Source of the DNA: Sipunculus nudus
Taxonomy: Eukaryota > Annelida > Sipuncula > Golfingiida > Sipunculidae
DNA length: 64,000 nt
Assembly (NCBI GenBank): GCA_026874595.1
Contig: JAPPUL010000095.1
Span: 1,178,001-1,242,000 of the forward strand
Direction: 5' to 3'
This document shows positions 18,257 to 25,617 of this stretch, one piece after another (within the stretch, counting starts at the first letter, position 1; the number at the start of each line of letters is the position of its first letter). The translations under genes were made by a program, and so were the position numbers. Below the pieces are notes generated by a model that made no database searches, had not been told where the DNA came from, and worked only from the letters and a program-made list of their open reading frames with translations.

Positions 18257-18865
18257 TTATCTTGACAAGTAAAAGAGCGGAAATAAGAATATCCAAACTA
18301 TATCAACAAAATGCCAATATATACCCATTAATTCTACTCTATGTAAGTTAGTTTGGTTTTTAACATTAGCTTTAATTATTAATATTGCAATCATGCCTAT
18401 TATAACATGGGCCGCATGCATTCCTGTTAAGAAGTAATAATAGTGCCAGAAGGTTATGCCTGGTCCCGTCCATTCAAGAAGATTCGGATCGCTTATTCCA
18501 AGCACGATGCCATGTGTTATTTTAGGAACCCATTCAAAACTTTTTATAACTAAAAATACTCCACCAAGTAAGACCGTTAGAGTTAGTGCTCGTTGCATCT
18601 TTTTCATATCTTTAGTTGTTGAGTAGTGATGAGCCATAACTATAAAAAAGCTGCTTGTCAAAAGAACAAGCGTGTTCAAAGCCCCAAGCGGTGTGCTAGT
18701 AAGACTTGCAAGCTGATCGTATATATCAAGATAGCGGAACCGATTTAGTAAATAGGCCATCACCCCGCCTCCGAAAATAACCATTTCTCCAGCCACCACA
18801 AGCCATATAAGCAAACGGCCTTTAGGTATCTGAGTGCTTATTGCCGCTGTTGCTACACTGTTCAT
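18257..18865 (-). CDS. ctaE: Cytochrome c oxidase subunit III
   Basis: A 202-residue, five-segment subunit III of the short bacterial type. Diagnostic features are G-E-M-V-I-F-G-G-G-V-M-A-Y-L near the start, S-F-E-W in the middle, and G-M-H-A-A-H-V-I-I-G-M plus W-H-F-V-D-I-V-W-I-F in the last helices. It overlaps the end of ctaD by 4 bp, indicating translational coupling. Subunit III binds subunit I in the inner membrane and protects it from turnover inactivation. A second subunit III-like gene follows at 16724-17311. Confidence 0.94.
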   Translation of the reverse strand: MNSVATAAISTQIPKGRLLIWLVVAGEMVIFGGGVMAYLLNRFRYLDIYDQLASLTSTPLGALNTLVLLTSSFFIVMAHHYSTTKDMKKMQRALTLTVLLGGVFLVIKSFEWVPKITHGIVLGISDPNLLEWTGPGITFWHYYYFLTGMHAAHVIIGMIAILIIKANVKNQTNLHRVELMGIYWHFVDIVWIFLFPLFYLSR

Positions 18866-20592
18866 TTTAGTACTCCTATCTTTTCGGTCTTTTCAGTTGA
18901 TTCATTCTGAGGCCAGTAATCCTTATCTCGCCCAGGTACACTATATTCATATGGTCCTCTGTATACAGTTGGATATTCTGCAAAGTTGCCGTGAGGTGGT
19001 GGTGTAGGACATTGCCATTCTAACGTATTTGCTTTCCATGGGTTTGTATCTGTTATTTTCTCACCTTTGAACGATATGTATATCATATAAAAAAACCATA
19101 CTAACTGAACTGTAACAAGCAGTATCGCACACATTGTTGCAAATACCCGTATGTCTTGAAAAGGTTCTGCTATGCTTGGAAAGTTTTCTACTGTGTAGCC
19201 TGCTATACGTCTTTGTTGCCCTGCTGTGCCGGGTATAAATAACGGCAACCATGCAATGTTAAACAGCATGAAACTTAGCCAAAAATGTGTTTTACCAAAC
19301 TTCTCAGAATATTTCCTTCCAACGAATTTTGGATACCAATAATATATACCCGTCATCGTCCCAAAGAGAGTTATAGGTATTAGAGTATAATGAAAGTGAG
19401 CAACGACGAAATAGGTATCATGAAATATAATATCGCTTGCCATTGACCCAAGATATATCCCTGTTATACCTCCAATTATAAATGTTAAGATAAAGCCTAT
19501 TGCCCATAAATTAGCAGTCGTAAGCTGTATCTGTCCTCTCCATAATGTTGCAATAAATGAAAATATCATACTTGCAAATGGCACGGATATTAGAACAGTC
19601 CCTATTGTAAACCATAAGGCTACTTTAGGGTTTATCCCGGCTACAAATTGATGATGGGCCCAAACTACAAAACTAAGCCCTACTGCCGCAAATGCCATGA
19701 ATACCAACACTTTCATTCCAAATAAAGCCTTCCGTGCAAAGGTTGCTATTACCTCTCCTATGGCTCCAAGCGCAGGAAGCAATATCACATACACTTCCGG
19801 ATGACCGAAAAACCAAAATAGATGTTGAAATAGTATCGGGTCGCCACCTTTAGTCGGATCGTAAAATCCTGTCCCAACAAGTCGGTCTGTTAATAGCATT
19901 ATAGCACCAGCAACAAGTGGACCCACTGAAAACATAAATACCACTACAGCAGAATCTAACATCCATACCATAAAAGGTAAATCCCACATCGTCATCCCCT
20001 TGGCTCGCATATTTATTGTTGTTACAAGGAAATTAAGACCTCCGATTAAGAAAGCTATTAGTTCAAGAGCTATCGCTACGATGAACAAGGTCCCGCCTGA
20101 GAATACCCTTGGCAATACATCAGGATGCATTAACGTGTTGGAGTAACCTCCTCCAGTAACATCTAACATATTTGCAGAAAGTGGAGGATATAAGGTCCAA
20201 CCCCCGCCAAAACCGCCAACTAAAAGTGCTAACAATAGTACAACAGCGCTTAGTAGGAAAAGCCAATACGATATCATATTAAGCGTTGGATACGCCATGT
20301 CGTCTGTTCCTATCATTGTCGGTATTAAGAAGTTCCCAAATGCTGCGATTAATATAGGCATTGCTACCCAGAATATCATTATTGCGCCATGGGCCGTAAC
20401 GGTTGCATTATAGGCTCCGGTTGAAAGCCATCCCATGTCAGGAAAGGCTATTTGTAGACGGAAGTCTATTGAAAACCATCCTCCAAGTATTGCCATCAAT
20501 ATACCCGTAAGCATATATTGCATCCCAATGACTTTATGGTCTGTTGAAAATATATAGCGTCTCCATATACTTTGTTCTACGTGCTCACTCAT
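18862..20592 (-). CDS. ctaD: Cytochrome c oxidase subunit I (aa3 type)
   Basis: A 576-residue heme-copper oxidase catalytic subunit with twelve predicted helices. Metal ligands are visible: T-A-H-G (heme a), G-H-P-E-V-Y (CuB histidine with the cross-linked tyrosine), A-H-H-Q-F (CuB histidines) and V-A-H-F-H-Y (heme a3 and heme a). The G-H-P-E-V-Y sequence marks an A-family proton-pumping oxidase. It reduces O2 to water in the inner membrane, so the organism respires aerobically. ctaC lies upstream and ctaE overlaps its end. No heme a synthesis or copper-insertion gene is in the window. A 14-bp duplication lies just upstream of its start. Confidence 0.98.
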   Translation of the reverse strand: MSEHVEQSIWRRYIFSTDHKVIGMQYMLTGILMAILGGWFSIDFRLQIAFPDMGWLSTGAYNATVTAHGAIMIFWVAMPILIAAFGNFLIPTMIGTDDMAYPTLNMISYWLFLLSAVVLLLALLVGGFGGGWTLYPPLSANMLDVTGGGYSNTLMHPDVLPRVFSGGTLFIVAIALELIAFLIGGLNFLVTTINMRAKGMTMWDLPFMVWMLDSAVVVFMFSVGPLVAGAIMLLTDRLVGTGFYDPTKGGDPILFQHLFWFFGHPEVYVILLPALGAIGEVIATFARKALFGMKVLVFMAFAAVGLSFVVWAHHQFVAGINPKVALWFTIGTVLISVPFASMIFSFIATLWRGQIQLTTANLWAIGFILTFIIGGITGIYLGSMASDIIFHDTYFVVAHFHYTLIPITLFGTMTGIYYWYPKFVGRKYSEKFGKTHFWLSFMLFNIAWLPLFIPGTAGQQRRIAGYTVENFPSIAEPFQDIRVFATMCAILLVTVQLVWFFYMIYISFKGEKITDTNPWKANTLEWQCPTPPPHGNFAEYPTVYRGPYEYSVPGRDKDYWPQNESTEKTEKIGVLK

Positions 20593-20617
20593 ATACTACT
20601 ACTCCTCACTAATATTT

Positions 20618-20645
20618 CTTTGTAATTCCTTCTTTGTAATTCCTT
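20618..20645. repeat. 14-bp tandem duplication upstream of ctaD
   Basis: Two exact head-to-tail copies of ctttgtaattcctt (20618-20631 and 20632-20645), 26 bp upstream of the ctaD start. On the coding strand each copy contains GAAGGA. Immediately beyond it, toward ctaC, a second short duplication of actttttagctttt type is present. Confidence 0.85.
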
Positions 20646-20687
20646 CTTTCCCTCTCTGTTTATCTTCTCTTTTTACTTTTTAGCTTT

Positions 20688-21770
20688 TTACTTTTTAGCT
20701 TTAGCCGCACTATTTAATGCATACCAACTGTCAAATTGCTCTTGACTATCTACTATCATCCAGGCGCCCATAACAGAATGATCAGGACCGCAAAGTTCTG
20801 CGCATACTATTTCATGAAAGCGTTTCTCAAGACCAAATTCTTTGTACAAACCACGTATTTGCTCTCGGCCGCTTGCTAGCTTTTGTCTTATAGTTTCTTT
20901 TGCTTCTTCAGTTTTTGCACTCACCATCAGCTTACGCTGTACTACAAGCCCTCGCTCAAGCTTAAAAAAATCCCTCTGCTCTTTTTTAGTAAATAGTATC
21001 TTGCGATTCCAATCAATTTCTCCTAAGGCATCTATCTTACTTTTGTCTATTTCAAACCATTTTTTTATAACACGTCCTGGTATTGCATCTTGCTTTAACC
21101 TTAGGGACTTTATGAATAAGCTATGTACTACATCATTTATAGGCGAGGCAATGTGTATTACAACTTTACGATCTACCGGTACATGCATGAAATGCGTTAC
21201 CTTAAAATCATCTTTTGTATTTAATATTCCATCCGCTCCAGGATAGTAAAAATCAAAATCATATTGTCTCAAAACTACTTTTATTTCAAGTACATCCTTA
21301 TTAGGCAAGCTCTCTTCTGCTGAAACAGGCAAAGTCCATCCGTCTTTTTGCTTATCTATACTCCCCGAAACCGATATCCAAGGACCTATGTTGGCTACGA
21401 TTATAAGTATGTCTAAAAGCAGTATAAATATATCAAGCGAGAGTAAAACTAAGGCAACCTTACGGCCAAGCTTATTTTCTATAACCGCCTTCCCAACTAC
21501 TCCTTCATCTTGGTAGGGTGAGCCATCTCGTATATAACTTGCCTCATTCCCATCTTTCTTTTTGTATCTTAGTAATAGGTATATTAGTATACCCATTGCG
21601 ATGCAGCCTATCGGAATAACTATTACAGATACCAGCATCACCACAAAGTCTATGTCTCCACCGTAGGTTGAGATGTTCGGTACCATCAAGTATTCTGTAC
21701 ATCCAACACTCGTAAATAGTATTAATACAACTGCAGATAAAAGCCATAACGGCCGGTTTTTGTTTATCAT
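20688..21770 (-). CDS. ctaC: Cytochrome c oxidase subunit II, lipoprotein with a central insertion
   Basis: A 360-residue subunit II. The N-terminus is a lipoprotein signal (cysteine at residue 24 after S-V-G), followed by two membrane helices and the periplasmic CuA cupredoxin domain. The CuA ligands are intact: C-A-E-L-C-G-P-D-H-S-V-M near the C-terminus, plus the upstream His region (V-V-H-S-L-F). Between K-K-W-F and the CuA loop there is a charged, helical insertion of roughly 70 residues rich in K, E and R; in the usual subunit II this link is about 10-15 residues. No cytochrome c domain is fused. Subunit II accepts electrons from cytochrome c for subunit I. GGGGGAG precedes the ATG. Confidence 0.93.
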   Translation of the reverse strand: MINKNRPLWLLSAVVLILFTSVGCTEYLMVPNISTYGGDIDFVVMLVSVIVIPIGCIAMGILIYLLLRYKKKDGNEASYIRDGSPYQDEGVVGKAVIENKLGRKVALVLLSLDIFILLLDILIIVANIGPWISVSGSIDKQKDGWTLPVSAEESLPNKDVLEIKVVLRQYDFDFYYPGADGILNTKDDFKVTHFMHVPVDRKVVIHIASPINDVVHSLFIKSLRLKQDAIPGRVIKKWFEIDKSKIDALGEIDWNRKILFTKKEQRDFFKLERGLVVQRKLMVSAKTEEAKETIRQKLASGREQIRGLYKEFGLEKRFHEIVCAELCGPDHSVMGAWMIVDSQEQFDSWYALNSAAKAKK

Positions 21771-22472
21771 TACTCCCCCTGCTGGTTAGCTTCTTCTTTA
21801 TATGCTTTATATGCTTTGTCTTTACACTAAGATACTCTTCATAGATTACAAAGTATATGATGTTGCTTATACTTCGTTTTATTTATCTAAGTCCTTTATC
21901 TTAATGCAAAACTTAATTAACATCCTACGTTCTTTTTTGCATCTGTCTTAATCTATATTTTGGCGTTCTAAGTTTTTTTTTAATATGTAAAGAGTATACT
22001 AAAAGCCCCTGTACCATCCCCTGTGCCTCTATGCCATCCTCTATGCCGCCCTCTATGCCATCCTCTATGCCGCCCTCTATGCCATCCTCTATGCCGCCCT
22101 CTATGCCATCCTCTATGCCGCCCTCTATGCCATCCTCTATGCCGCCCTCTATGCCGCCCTCTATGCCATCCTCTATGCCGCCCTCTATGCCTCTATGCCT
22201 CTATGCCATCCTCTATGCCTCTATGCCGCCCTCTATGCCGCCCCCTATGCCGCCCCCTTAACATCCTGGGCCCCAACCTAAAACATCTCATCTAGGGTAT
22301 AGTATACTTATTATTATTTATTCTGACAAATATATTTTTAGCAAAAACTATAAATTAAATAAGCACATTATTAAGTTATAGTGTTTTTTTTAAAAAAACG
22401 AAGTTAAGTCTATATAAGATATATTATTCTTTAATACTATTCTTTTATAATTTGCTATATGGGGGCTTTAGA
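21771..22472. other. 702-bp divergent spacer between ctaC and a lipoprotein gene
   Basis: This gap holds the 12-bp array at 22027-22254, a 9-bp duplication (tttatatgc twice, 21797-21814) just upstream of ctaC, and AT-rich flanks. A self-complementary T8A7 run lies near 22383-22397. It must contain the ctaC promoter (minus strand) and that of the lipoprotein gene (plus strand), for which TATAAT at about 22445 is a candidate -10. I see no credible gene; the frames open through the array are a by-product of its period. Confidence 0.6.
22027..22254. repeat. 12-bp tandem array with alternating variants, upstream of ctaC
   Basis: The unit is ctctatgccNNC with NN as AT or GC. From 22027 to 22146 the two variants strictly alternate, giving a 24-bp higher-order period; later units vary and three are shortened to the 8-mer ctctatgc (22183, 22191, 22211). 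About sixteen full units are present, and degenerate copies (cccctgtaccat) precede it near 22010. The array is far more GC-rich than its AT-rich surroundings. As 12 is a multiple of 3 and the unit lacks stops, frames stay open through it (M-P-S-S-M-P-P-S), but none has a ribosome-binding site. Confidence 0.97.
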
Positions 22473-22895
22473 ATGAGAAGAACAAGATTATGTTTAATTA
22501 TTACACTGCTTTTTGTAACTCTATATTCAATAGGTTGTAAAGATGATAGTGCAAGCTCATCTACTCTTGGTGCATGTAACGTTACCTTTGGGGAGAAAGA
22601 AGGCTTTTGTTCCGAAGGAGGTACTTCCTCGGAGTGTAGTACTTTTTTAACAGATTTAAAAGCTTCTGTTAAAACGGTAAAAGACCAGACGGTGGCAGAT
22701 ACGCTACAAAAGGAGTTCAAAGCAAATACTAAGTGTTCTAGTTCCCAAGCCTCATGGGGTGAGTGTACATTTTCTTCTTCTCCAGAAAAAAAGTATTATG
22801 TTTATAGAGGCAATGATTATGGCACTTCTGACCTTAGAGATATGCTTAAAACAGTATGTGAAGCTGATGGAGGAACGTTTAAGGATAATCAATAA
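22473..22895 (+). CDS. Small Cys-rich lipoprotein of unknown function
   Basis: A 140-residue protein starting at ATG 22473. It has a lipoprotein signal peptide (R-R-T-R then L-I-I-T-L-L-F-V-T-L) ending in Y-S-I-G-C, so it is probably lipidated. The mature part is about 120 residues with six further cysteines, an even number that could form three disulfides in the periplasm or at the surface. A middle helix (T-F-L-T-D-L-K-A-S-V-K-T-V-K) lies between Cys clusters. I recognise no family. It is upstream of folK by 44 bp but functionally unlike it. A TTG at 22452 is in frame but unlikely. Confidence 0.75.
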   Translation: MRRTRLCLIITLLFVTLYSIGCKDDSASSSTLGACNVTFGEKEGFCSEGGTSSECSTFLTDLKASVKTVKDQTVADTLQKEFKANTKCSSSQASWGECTFSSSPEKKYYVYRGNDYGTSDLRDMLKTVCEADGGTFKDNQ

Positions 22896-22939
22896 TACAT
22901 TTATATTAAAAATTAAAACAAGTCTAAACAAAAACTATA

Positions 22940-23416
22940 ATGCTTTATCTTGGACTGGGTTCCAATCAAGGGAATAGAAGAGGCAATCTAGAAAATGCTT
23001 CTAAACTCTTATCTTCATTCTTCAAGATAACAAGATATTCAAGAGTTTATGAAACCAAACCTCTTTATTATGAGACTCAAGGGCATTTTTTAAATCAAGT
23101 TATAGAAATTAAAACAACTATAAACTTAAATGAAATATTGTTTCTAGTACAAAATATAGAAAGAGCTCTTGGCAGACAAAGACATAAAGACTTTCGTTAT
23201 GGGCCACGTGTTATCGATATTGACATTCTGCTTTATGGTAATATAGTGTACAAAAGTCATGAGCTTATTGTACCGCATCCGAATATGCTTGAACGTCGTT
23301 TTGTTCTTGAGCCTTTGTGCGAGATAAATAACGACCTTACTTGTCCTATAAACAAAAAGCCTATTAAACACTATCTTAATTTTGTTTTAGATCAGGATAT
23401 TGTTATTGTTAATTAA
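22940..23416 (+). CDS. folK: 2-amino-4-hydroxy-6-hydroxymethyldihydropteridine pyrophosphokinase
   Basis: A 158-residue HPPK. The N-terminus Y-L-G-L-G-S-N-Q-G-N-R, the middle Y-E-T-K-P-L-Y and the signature G-P-R-V-I-D-I-D-I-L-L-Y (about 89-100), whose aspartates bind magnesium, identify it. It transfers pyrophosphate from ATP to hydroxymethyldihydropterin in folate synthesis in the cytoplasm. Other folate genes are not nearby. There is no clear Shine-Dalgarno sequence before ATG 22940. Length is normal for the family. Confidence 0.95.
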   Translation: MLYLGLGSNQGNRRGNLENASKLLSSFFKITRYSRVYETKPLYYETQGHFLNQVIEIKTTINLNEILFLVQNIERALGRQRHKDFRYGPRVIDIDILLYGNIVYKSHELIVPHPNMLERRFVLEPLCEINNDLTCPINKKPIKHYLNFVLDQDIVIVN

Positions 23417-23432
23417 AATTATATTATAAATT

Positions 23433-23464
23433 GTTATAAAACACTTGTGTTATAAAACACTTGT
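23433..23464. repeat. 16-bp tandem duplication upstream of gatB
   Basis: Two exact copies of gttataaaacacttgt (23433-23448, 23449-23464) end 21 bp before the gatB ATG. Each contains a TATAAA that could act as a -10 element, so the duplication may double a promoter element. Confidence 0.85.
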
Positions 23465-23485
23465 GAAATATTTGAGTGGGAGCTT

Positions 23486-24952
23486 ATGTCAAAATACGAA
23501 GTTATAATAGGGCTTGAAGTGCATGTACAGCTTAATACAAGAAGTAAACTGTTTTGCTTTTGTAAAAACGGTTTTGGTGGTGGTGCTAATAGCCAAACCT
23601 GTCCAATATGCCAAGGACATCCGGGAGTGCTACCTGTACTCAACAAAGAGGCTTTAGTTAAGGCGATAGAAGCTGGGATTGCCCTAAACTGCACTATAAG
23701 TACCTTTTGTAGATTTGACAGGAAGAATTACTTTTATCCGGACTTGCCAAAAGCTTATCAGATAACGCAATACGACTTTCCGATATGTAAGAATGGTTAT
23801 CTTAATGTTAGCATACCCTCGTCTGAGGAAGGTAGTGAAAAGCGTATAAGGATAAATCGAATACATATAGAAGAGGATGCGGGGAAGTTGGTGCATGAGG
23901 GGGGGTATAGTTATATAGATTTAAACAGGAGTGGGGTAGCGCTTTTGGAGATAGTGTCAGAGCCTGATATTAGGAGTAGTGAGGAGGCATATTTATATCT
24001 TAATGATCTTAAAGATATAATAAGTTATGTAGATGTATCAGATTGCAATATGGAAGAGGGTTCATTACGTTGCGATGCTAATGTGTCGTTACGGGAGTGT
24101 GGAGAGAGTGAGTATGGCAAGCGAGTTGAGATTAAGAATCTAAACTCTTTTAGGGGGGTTCAAAAGGCACTAGATTATGAGATTAAACGGCAGGCGAAGG
24201 TATTAACTTCGGGGGAGGAGGTAATACAGGAGACAAGGCTTTATAATGTTGATGATGGCAAGACGTATAATATGCGAGATAAGGGGGATGCAAATGACTA
24301 TAGATATTTCCCGGAGCCGGACTTAGTTCCCGTAATGGTTAGTGAGGAGGAGATAGAAAAGATAGGCTCAAAGATGCCGGAGTTGCCAAAAGCACGTCTT
24401 GAACGTTTTGCAAGAGAGTATAAATTGAGTGAAAAGGATGCCAAGACGCTAACGACGAGTAAGGCATTAGCAGATTATTTTGAGCAGTCTCTTTTACTAT
24501 ATGGAGACTCTCCGAAAAAGACTGCCAATTGGATTACCTCTGAGTTCATGCGACATTTAAATGATGTTGGAGGAGATTTCAGTAAGGTTTTAGTAAGTAA
24601 AAAGCATATAGCAGACATAGTGCGTCTTATCGATGAGGGGGTAATAAGCGGGAAGATAGGTAAGATGTTATTTGAGAGTTTGACAGACCCAAGTAATAAA
24701 GAAGATATAAAAGAGATTACAATAGAAAATCTTATTAAAGAGAAGGGTCTTAAATTAATAAGTAATGAAGAAGGACTTACGGCTACAATTTTAAAAGTAA
24801 TAGAAGAAAACCCAAATCCTGTCAAATCATATAAAGGTGGTAAGGAAGGAGTTTTAGGATTTCTTGTAGGCCAGGTTATGAAAGAAACAAAAGGGCAGGC
24901 AAATCCTGCTATGGTAAATAAGGTTCTTAGGGAAGAGTTACAAAAACTTTAA
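23486..24952 (+). CDS. gatB: Asp-tRNA(Asn)/Glu-tRNA(Gln) amidotransferase subunit B
   Basis: A 488-residue GatB. The start Y-E-V-I-I-G-L-E-V-H-V-Q-L and the region C-P-I-C-Q-G-H-P-G-V-L-P are family signatures; cysteines around residues 29-43 form the zinc site, and L-L-E-I-V-S-E-P-D lies in the kinase-like domain. The C-terminal YqeY-like tail (from about 400) binds tRNA. GatB activates mischarged Glu-tRNA(Gln) or Asp-tRNA(Asn) for transamidation with ammonia from GatA. gatC is 6.4 kb away on the other strand and gatA is not in the window, so the subunits are not an operon here. GGGAG precedes the ATG. Confidence 0.97.
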   Translation: MSKYEVIIGLEVHVQLNTRSKLFCFCKNGFGGGANSQTCPICQGHPGVLPVLNKEALVKAIEAGIALNCTISTFCRFDRKNYFYPDLPKAYQITQYDFPICKNGYLNVSIPSSEEGSEKRIRINRIHIEEDAGKLVHEGGYSYIDLNRSGVALLEIVSEPDIRSSEEAYLYLNDLKDIISYVDVSDCNMEEGSLRCDANVSLRECGESEYGKRVEIKNLNSFRGVQKALDYEIKRQAKVLTSGEEVIQETRLYNVDDGKTYNMRDKGDANDYRYFPEPDLVPVMVSEEEIEKIGSKMPELPKARLERFAREYKLSEKDAKTLTTSKALADYFEQSLLLYGDSPKKTANWITSEFMRHLNDVGGDFSKVLVSKKHIADIVRLIDEGVISGKIGKMLFESLTDPSNKEDIKEITIENLIKEKGLKLISNEEGLTATILKVIEENPNPVKSYKGGKEGVLGFLVGQVMKETKGQANPAMVNKVLREELQKL

Positions 24953-24971
24953 TATATTATTAATATGAGCT

Positions 24972-25592
24972 TTAATATACAAGTCCCGTGTAAAAAAGCA
25001 GTCCATAATGCCTTATAGCTTCTGGATATCTGCGACTTATATTGTTTATGGTATATATGAATCTTGTTTCTATAAACATACGAAGTTTTTTATAGAGTGT
25101 AAATTGATATCCTAAAGCTCCTATTATGTCATATTCTAATTTCTCAAAGTCGTCGCTTGTAGCGTATGGTGCAAGGCGTTTATCAAGGTCACGTGTTAGA
25201 AATGCAGTTATAGCAAATCCGCCCATTAGGAAAAGTCCAAACGGCGTATCTCCACGCAGGAGTACAGGTATCGATATAGTGTCAAATAAACCGATTAAAC
25301 TCTCGCTTTTAAATTCTTTTCTAATATAGAGCACTTCAATTTGCACGCCAATAAACTCTACGTGTGATATCTTAAATGACACTCCTCCTGTTACAAAGGA
25401 ATTTTGAAATAATGAATTAGCGACCTGGTCACTGTTTTGAATAAAAGCAGATGTAAAGCCATACCCTATTTTAAAACCAAAATCTACGCTTATATCAATA
25501 GGTTTAGCAGATAAAACATTAGCAGAGAATAATATAAAGAATAAAGCCACAAAAAGACGATTTGGCCATTTCTTAAATAAATTTGGATTCAT
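24972..25592 (-). CDS. Outer-membrane beta-barrel protein (PorT-like)
   Basis: A 206-residue protein with a signal peptide (about 1-29, ending A-N-V-L-S-A) and alternating amphipathic strands: F-G-F-K-I-G-Y-G-F near the mature start, G-L-F-L-M-G-G-F-A-I in the middle and a C-terminal G-L-L-F-Y-T-G-L-V-Y. The pattern fits the small eight-stranded outer-membrane barrel families of the OMP_b-brl type. The final aromatic residue fits a BAM recognition end. It is 25 bp downstream of the PpiD-like gene on the same strand, so the barrel and an envelope folding factor may be co-transcribed. Specific function unknown. Confidence 0.7.
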   Translation of the reverse strand: MNPNLFKKWPNRLFVALFFILFSANVLSAKPIDISVDFGFKIGYGFTSAFIQNSDQVANSLFQNSFVTGGVSFKISHVEFIGVQIEVLYIRKEFKSESLIGLFDTISIPVLLRGDTPFGLFLMGGFAITAFLTRDLDKRLAPYATSDDFEKLEYDIIGALGYQFTLYKKLRMFIETRFIYTINNISRRYPEAIRHYGLLFYTGLVY

Positions 25593-25617
25593 ATATTAAT
25601 AAAATTATTTAATTAAA

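Noticed and set aside
22023-22295. Two overlapping plus-strand frames coding M-P-S-S-M-P-P or C-R-P-L-C-H-P repeats
   Set aside because: They arise because a stop-free 12-bp unit keeps frames open; there is no ribosome-binding site and the composition is that of the repeat.
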